From: Treponema sp.
GTDB lineage: Bacteria; Spirochaetota; Spirochaetia; Treponematales; Treponemataceae
Length of the DNA: 64,000 bases
Direction: 5' to 3'
NCBI GenBank assembly: GCA_017525605.1
Contig: JAFXSM010000018.1
Coordinates: 36,330-100,329, forward strand
This document shows, piece after piece, positions 26,771 through 35,568 of this stretch (position 1 is the stretch's first letter; each line of letters opens with the position of its first letter). The notes under the pieces were generated by a model. It was not told the DNA's origin. It saw nothing but the letters and a program-made list of their open reading frames with translations, and ran no database searches. The position numbers were made by a program, and so were the translations under genes.

Positions 26771-27808
26771 ATGGAAATAAAAAAAACAACATTCATCGCT
26801 TCTATCCTTGTATTCGTCATGTCGTGCGCGGTGGCGGTCACAGCGTGCATATTCATAATCGCCGGAAACAAAAAGGCGGAGAAGAAAAGCGAAAGGCTGA
26901 TTCTCGGCTTCTCGCAGATTGGCTCGGAAAGCGCATGGAGGACGCGCAACACGCAGTCGATTTTCGAGGCGGCTGCGGAGAACGACATCCAGATTATCTT
27001 CGACGACGCGCAGCAGAAGCAGGAGAACCAGATAAAAGCAATCCGCTCGTTCATCATTTATCAAGTTGACGTAATCGCGTTCGTTCCGATTGTGGAGGAC
27101 GGCTGGGATTCTGTCCTTCGCGAGGCGAAAAATGCCGGCATTCCCGTGATTCTCGTCGACAGGGAGATAAATGCCGACAAGTCGCTGTACGCAGGTTTTT
27201 TGGGCGAGGATTCTCTTGAGGAAGGGCGGAAGGCTGCGAAATTCCTCATGGAAAAATGCACCGAGGACGATTCCCCTGTCAACATCCTTGAAATCACGGG
27301 AACGGAGAACGCATCGATTGTGAAGGGCAGGGCGAAAGGGTTCCGCGAAACTTTAGGCGGCAGCAAAAAATTCCGCATAATACATTCCGTTAGCGGCGAT
27401 TTTCTCCGGTCGCGCGGAAAGGAAATTGCGGAGGACCTCATTCAATCTGCGAGGGATTCGGGGAATTTCAGGAACGACGCGCTTTATTTCGAGGGGCAGA
27501 GAATCGACGCTGTTTTCTCGCACAACGATTCGATGACGCTCGGCCTTCTCGATTCGTTCGCGAACTACGGAATCAACCCTGAGGACACCGTAATCATCAG
27601 CATCGACGCGGAGCAGAAGTCGATTGACGCGCTAGTTGACGGAAAAATCGACTGCGTAATCGAATGCAACCCGAACCTCGGGGGAAAACTCATGGAGCTT
27701 ATCCGCAACGTCGCTTCGGGGAAGGAGGTTCCGAAAATCAATTACAACGAGGAGCGCGTGTTCTGTGAGGACGACGATTTTTCAAAATACGAACCGAGGG
27801 GCTACTAA
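26771..27808 (+). CDS. Membrane-anchored periplasmic sugar sensor (YtfQ-like), part of a three-component system
   Basis: 345 residues. An N-terminal hydrophobic segment (residues 7-31) anchors the protein. The rest is a type I periplasmic-binding (Peripla_BP_4) fold: LILGFSQIGSESAWRTRNTQ, AIRSFIIYQVDVIAFVPIVE, VDREIN and VFSHNDSMTLGLLDSF. The opening GFSQxGSESxWRT is nearly that of YtfQ, which binds galactofuranose. This hints at a furanose ligand such as L-arabinofuranose or its oligomers. It is followed directly by the kinase gene, as in the AraPST (Geobacillus) and XylFII-LytS-YesN sensors, where the binding protein controls the kinase. No ABC permease is attached. Confidence 0.85.
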   Translation: MEIKKTTFIASILVFVMSCAVAVTACIFIIAGNKKAEKKSERLILGFSQIGSESAWRTRNTQSIFEAAAENDIQIIFDDAQQKQENQIKAIRSFIIYQVDVIAFVPIVEDGWDSVLREAKNAGIPVILVDREINADKSLYAGFLGEDSLEEGRKAAKFLMEKCTEDDSPVNILEITGTENASIVKGRAKGFRETLGGSKKFRIIHSVSGDFLRSRGKEIAEDLIQSARDSGNFRNDALYFEGQRIDAVFSHNDSMTLGLLDSFANYGINPEDTVIISIDAEQKSIDALVDGKIDCVIECNPNLGGKLMELIRNVASGKEVPKINYNEERVFCEDDDFSKYEPRGY

Positions 27809-29251
27809 GTGAGCAGGAACAGAAGCCTTAGAAAAACGATAAAAGTAACGTACATTATTCTTCTATTAATTACGCTGATTCCTTCTGTTTATTCGATTGT
27901 AGTCTTTCAGATTTACAGCAGGCAGTACGACAGAATCATCTCGAACGTGAGCCTTGCGAACCACATAAACTCCATCGCGAAGAACGAGATACCTGAAGAG
28001 CTCTGGAATATCATCTGCGGCAAGAAAGAGAAAGAAGCCGGCAGGCAGTACGAGATGATGAACGAAATCACGCTCGGGCTTGAGGAAATCATCAAGAGCA
28101 CAGAGAGCGGGAAAAGCCGCGACACGCTTGAGGTTGCCACGAGGGCGAACGCGACGCTTCTTCGGAACATTCATAGCCTGATTGCGGAGATGGGGCTTGG
28201 GAGCACCGTCCGCCAGAACGAGGCTTCGCTCGACAAAATCAGGACGATTGCGGAACTTTTCTCCGACATCATGCAGAATTTCATCGTCACGGAAATCGAA
28301 TCCGCGTATGCCACGAACCTTCTGGTGAAGAGAACTTCGATTGTCCTCACCGTGATTCAGTTCGCCATAACCGTCCTCGCGCTTCTCATCTCGGCGAACA
28401 GCTTCCTGATGGTCTCGAAGGCGGTTCGGAAACCGATAAGCGACATGGAAAAACTCTCCACGAGCGTCGCGAACGGAAATCTCTGTTCAAGAATCGACAT
28501 CCCGCACGTTGACGAGCTCGACACCCTCGCGGTGAACCTGAACACGATGACGGAGCAGATTGACGTTCTCATCAAGAAGAACATGGAGGAGCAGAAGAAT
28601 TTCCAGAAGGCGGAGATGAAGGCGTTGCAGGCGCAGATTACCCCGCACTTTCTCTACAACACGTTCGACACGATTGTCTGGCTTGCGGAAGAGGAAAAGA
28701 CAGACGAGGTCGTGAAAATCACAAAGGCGTTCTCGGACTTCCTCCGGATTTCGCTGAGCCGCGGCCACGAATGGATCACGATTTCGCAGGAGCTTGACCA
28801 CATAAAAAATTACCTGACGATTCAGAAAATCCGATATGCGGACATCCTGAACTACACAATCGAGGCAGACGAATCTCTTCTTGGGCAGAAGATGATAAAG
28901 CTCGTCCTGCAGCCGCTGGTGGAGAATGCGATTTACCACGGGATAAAGAACAAGCGCGGGCGCGGAAATCTTTCTGTCTCCGTGCGCTATGCCGACGACA
29001 GCAGGATGCGCATTCTCTTCAAGGTCGAGGACAACGGGGCGGGATTCACTTCCGAACGGCTTTCCGAGGTGCGCAACGAGCTTGCGACCGGCAGCGAGGA
29101 TTCGGAAAAGCTCTCGTCGGTGTACGGCCTTTACAATGTGAACAAAAAACTCAAGCTCTATTACGGCGAGCAGACTGACGGGCTTGTGATTGAGTCGGAG
29201 CAGGGGAAGGGCAGCGTGATTTCGTTCATGATTCCTTCCGGCACATCGTGA
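27809..29251 (+). CDS. YesM/LytS-type sensor histidine kinase
   Basis: 480 residues with a GTG start touching the stop of the sensor gene. Two membrane helices (about 12-34 and 177-201) flank an extracytoplasmic helical region without a sensor domain of its own, which suits signalling through the separate binding protein. A HAMP domain (about 202-255) leads to the His_kinase motif LQAQITPHFLYNTFDTIVWL with His280. The HATPase_c domain has the N box VENAIYHG and the G box VEDNGAGF. Autophosphorylation would pass to the regulator encoded 68 bases downstream. Confidence 0.92.
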   Translation: MSRNRSLRKTIKVTYIILLLITLIPSVYSIVVFQIYSRQYDRIISNVSLANHINSIAKNEIPEELWNIICGKKEKEAGRQYEMMNEITLGLEEIIKSTESGKSRDTLEVATRANATLLRNIHSLIAEMGLGSTVRQNEASLDKIRTIAELFSDIMQNFIVTEIESAYATNLLVKRTSIVLTVIQFAITVLALLISANSFLMVSKAVRKPISDMEKLSTSVANGNLCSRIDIPHVDELDTLAVNLNTMTEQIDVLIKKNMEEQKNFQKAEMKALQAQITPHFLYNTFDTIVWLAEEEKTDEVVKITKAFSDFLRISLSRGHEWITISQELDHIKNYLTIQKIRYADILNYTIEADESLLGQKMIKLVLQPLVENAIYHGIKNKRGRGNLSVSVRYADDSRMRILFKVEDNGAGFTSERLSEVRNELATGSEDSEKLSSVYGLYNVNKKLKLYYGEQTDGLVIESEQGKGSVISFMIPSGTS

Positions 29252-29319
29252 ATGCTTTCCGCGGAACTGATTCGATATTTGTCTAGAAGAAAAAAGATGG
29301 TCTGATTTTTGGAGTGAAA

Positions 29320-30921
29320 ATGTACAGCGTATTTGTTGTTGATGACGAACCGATAGTTCTTGACGGAATCCGCTCGAAGATTGACTGGGAGTCAAGCGGA
29401 TTCACATTTGCGGGCGAGGCGACCGACGGTGAGATTGCGCTTTCGATGCTGCATGAGCTGAAGCCCGACATCCTCATCACGGACATAAAGATGCCTTTCA
29501 TGGACGGACTGCAGCTTGCGGCGGCGGTCAAGAGAATCCAGCCGTGGATAAAAATCATAATCCTTTCGGGGCATGACGAATTCGACTACGCGAAAAAGGC
29601 GATTTCAATCGGCATCGAGGACTATCTTCTAAAGCCGTTCACTCCCGACGAGCTTCTTTCGAGCCTCAACAAGACCGCCGTTCAGATTGACAAGGAGCGC
29701 AAGCAGCTTTCCGACATCTCGCGCTTGAAAGAAGAACTCAAGTCAAGCGAGGTTCTCAAGAAGAAGGAATTTTTGAGCAACCTCGTCCACGGCTCTGCGG
29801 ATATGGCGGACGTGATGCAGAAAAGCCAGGAGCTTGGGCTGAATCTCATCGCCCGGTTCTACAAAGTCCTTGTCAGCAGGATAAAAAGCAGGAGCGGCAA
29901 CCAGCAGAACCAGCAGGAATCTTGCTCCCTTTTGAATTCGTACTCGGCTTCGTGGGACAATGCCGTCTGCTTCTTCCACCATTCGAATCTTCTCGTCTGC
30001 ATTTTCAGGGGAAGCAGCCGCGACGAGCTTGACGAGAGCATCTTCCACGTTGCGGAGACGATTGCGCACATCGCGACCAAAAACGACGACTGCGCGGTTC
30101 TGACCGCAATCGGAAAGACGGTCGAGCATCTTTCGCAGCTTTCTGTTTCCTACGAGGACGCAAAGAGAATCCTCTCGCTCGGGGAAAAAGAGGACGGCAA
30201 CAGGATAATCAGCTCCGACGACCTGGAGCTTTCCGCGTCCTCGCATTCAGACGACAATTCCGAAATCCTCGACTTCAAGGAGAACGACCCTCTCGTTGAC
30301 AGGCTCAAGTACGCGGGAAAAAACGACATCGCCGCAATCATCGAGGAATCAATGGAGCTCATTCGGAACAACCCCGGACAGTTCAGCGTGTTCGCTTCGT
30401 ATATCCTCGTGGATTTGATTTTCTCCGTCTCCAAACTCGTCGAGAAATTCGGCGGCAACATAAAGGAGCTGAACCCGGAAATCCTTCAGAGAAAATTCAT
30501 CGATGAGGCCGTACAGAACGAGAGCGGGTTCAGGCAGAAAATCGAGCAGGTTCTTCTTTTCGCGCTCGAATACAGGGACTCGAAAATGACCGGAAAATAC
30601 GGCGACGTGATTCTCAAGGCGAAAAACTACATCGAGTCGCATTACGCCGACCAGAACACGACGCTTTCCACCGTTGCCGAAGCCGTCGCCCTAAGCCCGA
30701 ACCATTTCAGCACGATTTTCTCGCAGGAATGCAAGACGACTTTCATCGAATACCTGACGAACGTTCGGATCGAGAACGCCAAACGCCTGATTCGCGAGAC
30801 TGACATGAAAGGCTACGACATCGCATACGAGTGCGGCTTCTCCGACCCGCATTATTTCAGCTACATCTTCAAGAAGAACACAGGAATGTCGCCGCGGGAA
30901 TACAAACTTGGGGGAAGGTAG
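29320..30921 (+). CDS. YesN-type response regulator with AraC DNA-binding domain
   Basis: 533 residues from the ATG at 29320, behind GGAG (the in-frame GTG at 29314 overlaps that site). The receiver domain has Asp8, Asp9 and the phosphoacceptor Asp55 (LITDIKMPFMDG), and ends in LLKPF. A central region of about 280 residues is typical for YesN proteins. The C-terminal 100 residues hold the two AraC helix-turn-helix motifs (LSTVAEAVALSPNHFSTIFS and GYDIAYECGFSDPHYFSYIF). It probably activates some or all of the arabinan genes in response to sugar. The target sites are unknown; the conserved leader repeats at 15667 and 17861 are candidates besides the ArsR-type palindromes. Confidence 0.92.
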   Translation: MYSVFVVDDEPIVLDGIRSKIDWESSGFTFAGEATDGEIALSMLHELKPDILITDIKMPFMDGLQLAAAVKRIQPWIKIIILSGHDEFDYAKKAISIGIEDYLLKPFTPDELLSSLNKTAVQIDKERKQLSDISRLKEELKSSEVLKKKEFLSNLVHGSADMADVMQKSQELGLNLIARFYKVLVSRIKSRSGNQQNQQESCSLLNSYSASWDNAVCFFHHSNLLVCIFRGSSRDELDESIFHVAETIAHIATKNDDCAVLTAIGKTVEHLSQLSVSYEDAKRILSLGEKEDGNRIISSDDLELSASSHSDDNSEILDFKENDPLVDRLKYAGKNDIAAIIEESMELIRNNPGQFSVFASYILVDLIFSVSKLVEKFGGNIKELNPEILQRKFIDEAVQNESGFRQKIEQVLLFALEYRDSKMTGKYGDVILKAKNYIESHYADQNTTLSTVAEAVALSPNHFSTIFSQECKTTFIEYLTNVRIENAKRLIRETDMKGYDIAYECGFSDPHYFSYIFKKNTGMSPREYKLGGR

Positions 30922-30952
30922 AAAAGAGGAATCAGAATCGATGAAAAAATCC

Positions 30953-31288
30953 CTACAGCACGAACACGACGATTCCTGCAAGAATCAGAATCATAGCGAG
31001 AATCTTTCGTGCGGAGAATTTTTCCCTGAAGAACAGTTTCCCGAAAATCAGCACGAAAACGTAGCTTGAAGCCTCAGCGACCGGAACGAAAGAAACCGGG
31101 ACTTTCTTGAGCGCAATCAGGTCCAAGAACACTGCGACGAAATATATTGCATACGCCGGGACAACGTAGATGTTCAAGTATTCGCGCCAGAAAGAGCCGT
31201 ACGTTTTGAGCGCGGATTTTTTGAGGAGCACCTGCGAGAACGCAGAGATAAAGACAGAAAAAAGAAGAATAAAAATGTAGATGGTCAT
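30953..31288 (-). CDS. EamA/SMR-type half transporter, subunit 2
   Basis: 111 residues with four predicted membrane helices, the size of a small multidrug resistance or ArnE/ArnF subunit. The VPAYAIYFVAVFLDLIALKK and ARKILAMILILAGIVVFVL segments are typical of EamA half units. It follows the next entry by 13 bases, so the two probably form a heterodimer. Such pairs near GtrB/ArnC-type transferases (here 33407) are thought to flip undecaprenyl-phosphate-linked sugars. That role is inferred. Confidence 0.75.
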   Translation of the reverse strand: MTIYIFILLFSVFISAFSQVLLKKSALKTYGSFWREYLNIYVVPAYAIYFVAVFLDLIALKKVPVSFVPVAEASSYVFVLIFGKLFFREKFSARKILAMILILAGIVVFVL

Positions 31289-31301
31289 AAATCCCTCTCC
31301 G

Positions 31302-31709
31302 TTATTCCGATATTTTTCCGTCAGAAAGTTCTGTTTCGAAATCTTTTGAATTCTCTTTTTCTGTGCTCAGAATGAAAATCCCTGAAAGAATGAGTGCGAC
31401 GCCGATAATCATTTTGAGCGACACTGCTTCCTTGAAAAACAAAAATCCGAAAACCATTCCCCACACAATCGTAATCGACTTGTTCGCGATTGCGCTCGTC
31501 AGAGGAATTTTTTTTAAGACCTGCTGCCACAAAATCGCATAAACGAAAAGCACGCCGAACACCACGCAGTACAGAGAGAAGAACTGAACCGAAAGCATAT
31601 CGTACCGCGTGGCGAATTTCCCCAAAAGCGGGTAAAGACAATACACGAGAAAAGCCGCGTGCATGAAAAGAAAAGAAGAAAGTTTTGTGTTGTGAATGTT
31701 CTGTCTCAT
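31302..31709 (-). CDS. EamA/SMR-type half transporter, subunit 1
   Basis: 135 residues, four predicted helices and a charged cytoplasmic tail (STEKENSKDFETELSDGKIS). The helix-3/4 part SAIANKSITIVWGMVFGFLF and LKMIIGVALILSGIFIL fits the EamA family. Its start is 3 bases behind the stop of the HipT-like kinase gene, so it is expressed from the same message as that kinase unless an internal promoter exists. Confidence 0.75.
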   Translation of the reverse strand: MRQNIHNTKLSSFLFMHAAFLVYCLYPLLGKFATRYDMLSVQFFSLYCVVFGVLFVYAILWQQVLKKIPLTSAIANKSITIVWGMVFGFLFFKEAVSLKMIIGVALILSGIFILSTEKENSKDFETELSDGKISE

Positions 31710-31712
31710 TTT

Positions 31713-32456
31713 TTAGATTCCTAGCGTATATCTTAAAATCTCCGTGATTCCTTCATTTCCCAGTTTTTCAATGCTTTGTATGCAATCAGCATCAATTTTT
31801 AGCGTGCAGTATTTTTCAAGATACTTTGCATTTGTCGCAAAAGACGGGCTGAAACTTTTTGCATAGGCGCATTTTATCTTCTCTTGGAGCGAGTCTTTCT
31901 CCAATGCCCTTTTATTTCCGATTAAGAAAGATTTTCCGTTGTCGAAAATTGGGGCAGTCTTGAAATATTTGCCGTTGAAAATTACCCCTAGATTGTTAAA
32001 ATGCCTGTCTTCATTCAATATTATCTTGTCGAGCATAAATGTGTTTGCAAGATACTCGCGAATATCAAGACCAGTTTGCTGTTTGACGAAGCTGATTACA
32101 TATTCGATTGCGTCATCATAATCCATTTTTGAGCAGGCTTGGGCTAAATCTTTCCCATAAACATTTTTGTACAACCGATAGATTGTGATAAACGACTCGT
32201 CTTCGTCCAAAAAGTTTTTGCTATAACAGCCGTGTTTCCCGTTAATCAGGCACGGTGTGTACGCAATGAATTTTGAAGAATCAAAGTCGCTTTCTTCTAA
32301 TATTATGCTTGCAGCAGTTTCTGCGATTCCTTCGTCGCCATAACGGTCAAGTTTGAACCAAAGCCCGTCTTTGAAAAATTTGTCCTGTGTGCCGTCGCTA
32401 GTTCCGCTTGTACGGACAAGAAACGAATCATCGATGTTAAAATTTCTCACCTGCAT
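31713..32456 (-). CDS. HipT-like kinase, C-terminal lobe of a split HipA-like protein
   Basis: 247 residues. It shows the HipA kinase signature: a lysine in GLWFKLDRYGDEGIAE for ATP binding, the catalytic loop ILNEDRHFNNLGVIF with Asp and Asn, and the metal-binding APIFDNGKSFL. The N-terminal lobe present in the full-length relative at 50541 is missing and is instead fused to the partner gene. The start overlaps the partner's stop by 10 bases in the -1 frame, so translation is coupled. HipA-type toxins phosphorylate aminoacyl-tRNA synthetases; HipT of HipBST phosphorylates TrpS. The target here is unknown. It could equally be a regulatory kinase rather than a toxin. Confidence 0.8.
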   Translation of the reverse strand: MQVRNFNIDDSFLVRTSGTSDGTQDKFFKDGLWFKLDRYGDEGIAETAASIILEESDFDSSKFIAYTPCLINGKHGCYSKNFLDEDESFITIYRLYKNVYGKDLAQACSKMDYDDAIEYVISFVKQQTGLDIREYLANTFMLDKIILNEDRHFNNLGVIFNGKYFKTAPIFDNGKSFLIGNKRALEKDSLQEKIKCAYAKSFSPSFATNAKYLEKYCTLKIDADCIQSIEKLGNEGITEILRYTLGI

Positions 32457-32968
32457 TTGACATCACTCCAGGTCAGATTTTCACCTTTGTACATGAACCA
32501 GATTTTATCTTGGAACATAACACCGTGTGTTTTTCGGCAGATTTTGTACGGATTGAATTCCGTGAGTCCGAGTTTGAAAAGATATTTTTCAATGTTTTCG
32601 CGGTGTTCGTCCCAGCATCTCCATTTTAAAATTTCTCCAAGTTCAAAAAGAGAAATTGAATCGCTCGAAAAGATTTGCTTTGCAGGGTTTGTAGAGTAAC
32701 GCTTTACGTATGCTTTGTTTTCAGTAACTGTTACATCTGCCGTTTTTTCATCTTCCCAAAAAACAGAGAAATCCTCTTGGGTGTCAAACAAATCTTCGAT
32801 ATCACAGTCAAAAAAATCTGCAAGTTTTTTGAGCGTAGCATATTCGCACTTTTCCAGATTTTTCTGCCCATGAATAAGAGGGTATAACGCACCATAAGGA
32901 ATGCCCGTCTTTTTTGAACATTCATTTATTGAGAGATTTCGCAATTTTAGTTCCGAAAGGATATTCAT
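32447..32968 (-). CDS. HTH antitoxin fused to HipS/HipA N-terminal lobe
   Basis: 173 residues. Residues 1-62 are an XRE-type helix-turn-helix (LSINECSKKTGIPYGALYPL, then LKKLADFFDCDIEDLF). Residues about 100-170 match the N-terminal part of the HipA-like kinase at 50541: HRENIEKYLFKLGL, KTHGVMFQDKIWFMYKGENL, TWSDV against HRAHINRILEYCGG, LTHCLSLTDTLWVKSDKENV, TWKDV. The protein therefore combines what HipB and HipS do in the tripartite HipBST systems. The likely role is to repress its own promoter and to neutralise the kinase. A perfect palindrome overlaps its promoter. Confidence 0.82.
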   Translation of the reverse strand: MNILSELKLRNLSINECSKKTGIPYGALYPLIHGQKNLEKCEYATLKKLADFFDCDIEDLFDTQEDFSVFWEDEKTADVTVTENKAYVKRYSTNPAKQIFSSDSISLFELGEILKWRCWDEHRENIEKYLFKLGLTEFNPYKICRKTHGVMFQDKIWFMYKGENLTWSDVKCR

Positions 32969-32975
32969 AAACGAA

Positions 32976-33005
32976 ATTATCTTTTAAAAGATAATCCGTT
33001 GTCAA
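32976..33005 (-). promoter_or_regulatory. Promoter and palindromic operator of the hip-like module
   Basis: On the minus strand TTGACA (33005-33000), an 18-bp spacer and GATAAT (32981-32976). ATTATCTTTTAAAAGATAAT at 32976-32995 is a perfect 20-bp palindrome covering the -10 and spacer; its core TATC-N8-GATA resembles the known HipB operator TATCC-N8-GGATA. The -10 ends 7 bases before the ATG and there is no Shine-Dalgarno sequence, so the mRNA is probably leaderless or nearly so. Confidence 0.75.
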
Positions 33006-33410
33006 TTATTTTTGCATTGCGGCTTTATACTCATCAAAATCACGGATGTATTCTTTTCCGTCATAGTGAGTGTTCGCAAGAACGAGAAGAACTGAATCCG
33101 GTGAAAAATCAAACATTTCTTTCCAAATCATTTTTGGAATGTAAACGGCCTCCATAGGCTTGTTAAGTTCAACGATTTCCTTGTTTGTGCCGTCCGTAAT
33201 CATGACCTTTGATTTCCCGGCTACATTTACGAGGACGAATTCTGAGTTACGGTTTGCGTGCTGGCCACGAACGACTGTTGAATCCGAGCCATAGATATAA
33301 AAAGCACGGGCAATGTCAAAAGGAATATCCTGACTGCCTTCGATAACGACAAGTTTTCCCCTCTCGTCTCCCAAATCCTTGAAGTTCAAAAGCTTGTACA
33401 TTTCGCTCAT
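33006..33410 (-). CDS. Cupin dTDP-sugar 3,4-ketoisomerase (FdtA/QdtA-like)
   Basis: 134 residues, single WxcM/FdtA-type cupin. The motif GxDSTVVRGQHANRNSEFVLV holds the active-site His and Arg, and IPKMIWKEMFDFSPDSVLLV closes the barrel. It would isomerise dTDP-4-keto-6-deoxyglucose to the 3-keto sugar. The aminotransferase of the next step is encoded two genes upstream (34346). Its start overlaps the stop of the glycosyltransferase at 33407 by 4 bases. Confidence 0.87.
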   Translation of the reverse strand: MSEMYKLLNFKDLGDERGKLVVIEGSQDIPFDIARAFYIYGSDSTVVRGQHANRNSEFVLVNVAGKSKVMITDGTNKEIVELNKPMEAVYIPKMIWKEMFDFSPDSVLLVLANTHYDGKEYIRDFDEYKAAMQK

Positions 33411-34342
33411 TTTTGCTGCTCCTTGTCGTTGATTCCGTAAGTGTTTTTGACCGTGAACTGGGGCGTTCCGTTCTGGTCAAGGTAGTTTTTGCCGATATAT
33501 TCGCCGATTAAGCCAAGGAATAAGGTTTGAAGCCCTCCGAAGAAAAGTATTATAGCAACGAGTGATGTCCATCCGCTTGCAATATCCGGGTGCAGGATTT
33601 TATCAATGATGAAGTAGATTGCCGTTGCCACAGAAAGTATTATTACAGTAGCTCCCAGCCCCATCATGAATCGCATCGGTTTTATTGAAAAGTTCACGAA
33701 CATGCTCAGGCAAAGATGGATGAGCTTTCCGAGAGTGTAGTTCGATTTCCCGGCCTCTCGGGACTTGTGCTCAACGAATACTGATGAATAGCTGTTTGTA
33801 GCACGGAGAATAAGACCGTCGATATACGGAAAGGGACCTTTATATTTGATGATTTCGTTAATCAGCGCACGGTTTATGAGCTTGAACGAGCAGAGATAAA
33901 GATCTTTCGGCTTTTCGATGAGCCATGTCGCAAGAATATCGTTTACTTTGCTTCCGAGATTTCTGAAAAGCGAGTGCTTTTTTTTGTGATATTTTGCGTA
34001 AACGACATCGTAACCTTTTTCGGCTTCTTCCACGAGCTTTAAGATTTCTTCCGGCGGATTCTGAAGATCGTCATCGATGATGGCAGCATAATCGCCGGTA
34101 CAATAGTTTAGCGTGCACATTACGGCATTGTGTTCACCATAATTGCGTCTCAAATCTACGAAGTGAACGTTATTGTATTTTTTAACGATTGACTGGCAGA
34201 CTTCGCTTGAATTGTCACGACTTACATCGTTTGCCATCACGATTTCAAAATCACGACCAGCGAAAGTCTCCTGCAATTTATCTACGAGCTGACCGATTGT
34301 GTCCGCACCGTTATATACTGGAATACAGATTGAAAGTTTCAT
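33407..34342 (-). CDS. GT2 polyprenyl-phosphate glycosyltransferase (GtrB/ArnC/DPM1-like)
   Basis: 311 residues. The GT-A domain has LSICIPVYNGADTIGQLVDK, the nucleotide-binding DDDLQNPPEEI and a QxxRW-equivalent region. Two membrane helices near the C-terminus (about 230-255 and 265-290) are typical of enzymes that transfer a sugar to undecaprenyl phosphate on the cytoplasmic face. It lies between the aminotransferase and ketoisomerase genes, 3 bases behind the former, so a 3-amino-3,6-dideoxyhexose is the likely substrate. Confidence 0.88.
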   Translation of the reverse strand: MKLSICIPVYNGADTIGQLVDKLQETFAGRDFEIVMANDVSRDNSSEVCQSIVKKYNNVHFVDLRRNYGEHNAVMCTLNYCTGDYAAIIDDDLQNPPEEILKLVEEAEKGYDVVYAKYHKKKHSLFRNLGSKVNDILATWLIEKPKDLYLCSFKLINRALINEIIKYKGPFPYIDGLILRATNSYSSVFVEHKSREAGKSNYTLGKLIHLCLSMFVNFSIKPMRFMMGLGATVIILSVATAIYFIIDKILHPDIASGWTSLVAIILFFGGLQTLFLGLIGEYIGKNYLDQNGTPQFTVKNTYGINDKEQQK

Positions 34343-34345
34343 TTT

Positions 34346-35461
34346 TTATCCTTGAAATTGATTGAGTACTTCGATTACTCGGCTGACTTCGTCTTCTGTC
34401 GTGCCGTAAGAAATTGGAAGCGATAGAACCGTATTGTGAATCTTCTCTGCAATCGGAGTCGCTTTTTGATTTTTGAAAATCTCCTTGTAGCCTTCCTGAT
34501 TGATTGGGGCGACAGGGTAGTGTATTTCGGTTTTGATTCCCTTGTCGAGAAGATATTGCTTCAGTTCATTTCGTTTTTCGTGGCGAATCTGGAAAATGTG
34601 ATAGACATCAAAATGTTTGTCGTCAACGACAGGAAGAATGAACTTGCTTTTATCCAGACCGTCAAAATACATCTTGGCGAGCTTTCGTTTTTTTTCCGTG
34701 ATTTCCTCGATATGGCGGAGTTTTATGCGCAAAAAGGAAGCTTGAATCTCGTCAAGACGTGAATTGATTCCTGTGTATTTGTTGTGGTAATGCTTTTCCG
34801 AGCCGTAGTTGCGCCAGGCCCGTGCCATTTCTGCAAGCTCGTCGTTGTCTGTACAAAGCGCACCTGCATCTCCCAATGCTCCGAGATTCTTTGTCGGATA
34901 GAAACTGAATGCTCCGAAATCACCGAAAGAACCTGTGTTTTTGCCGTTGAATTTAGCTCCATGCGATTGAGCGCAATCTTCAACCAGACGGAGATTATGT
35001 TTTTTGCAGAATGCAATGATTTTGTTCATGTCACAGGCTTTTCCGTACAGGTGGACGACAAGAACAGCACTTGTGTTTGGCGTGATGCTTTCTTCAAGCA
35101 AATCTGGATTGATGTTATATGAAGAAATTTCCGGCTCAACAAGAACTGGATTAAGCCCCGCCTTTACGATTGCGAGAATCGATGCGATGTATGTGTTTGA
35201 CGGAACAAGAACATCACTGCCTTTTGGTAGTTTAAGGCATTCAAGAGCGATGATGAGTGCATCAAGCCCGCTTGCCACACCAATACAATGCTTTGTTCCG
35301 ACATAAGAGGCGAATTCTTCTTCAAAAGACTTTACTTCCTGTCCAAGTACATACCAGCCTTTTTCGATAAATGTGTCGAATGCGGATTTGAATTCTTGTT
35401 CAAACTCCTTGTTTGTGCGAGATAGATTTTCGTAGGGAATGATTTGGATATCGTTTTTCAC
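34346..35461 (-). CDS. DegT/DnrJ/EryC1-type sugar aminotransferase (FdtB/QdtB-like)
   Basis: 371 residues, a PLP-dependent fold type I enzyme. GVASGLDALIIALECLKLPK and the PLP lysine region DFGAFSFYPTKNLGALGDAG are clear; VVHLYGKACDMNKI and the NSRLDEIQASFLRIKL segment are standard for the family. With the ketoisomerase at 33006 it would make dTDP-3-amino-3,6-dideoxy-hexose (Fuc3N or Qui3N type). The RmlA and RmlB steps are not in the window. It is the first gene of a tight three-gene unit. Confidence 0.9.
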   Translation of the reverse strand: MKNDIQIIPYENLSRTNKEFEQEFKSAFDTFIEKGWYVLGQEVKSFEEEFASYVGTKHCIGVASGLDALIIALECLKLPKGSDVLVPSNTYIASILAIVKAGLNPVLVEPEISSYNINPDLLEESITPNTSAVLVVHLYGKACDMNKIIAFCKKHNLRLVEDCAQSHGAKFNGKNTGSFGDFGAFSFYPTKNLGALGDAGALCTDNDELAEMARAWRNYGSEKHYHNKYTGINSRLDEIQASFLRIKLRHIEEITEKKRKLAKMYFDGLDKSKFILPVVDDKHFDVYHIFQIRHEKRNELKQYLLDKGIKTEIHYPVAPINQEGYKEIFKNQKATPIAEKIHNTVLSLPISYGTTEDEVSRVIEVLNQFQG

Positions 35462-35568
35462 TCGAAGCCTCCATTTGTTTGAAATTGTTAGTATAAAAAC
35501 AATTCTAAAATACTTCTATATGATATTCGTGTTTTAACATGTAGTTTAAGCATAAAGTTTCTACGATT

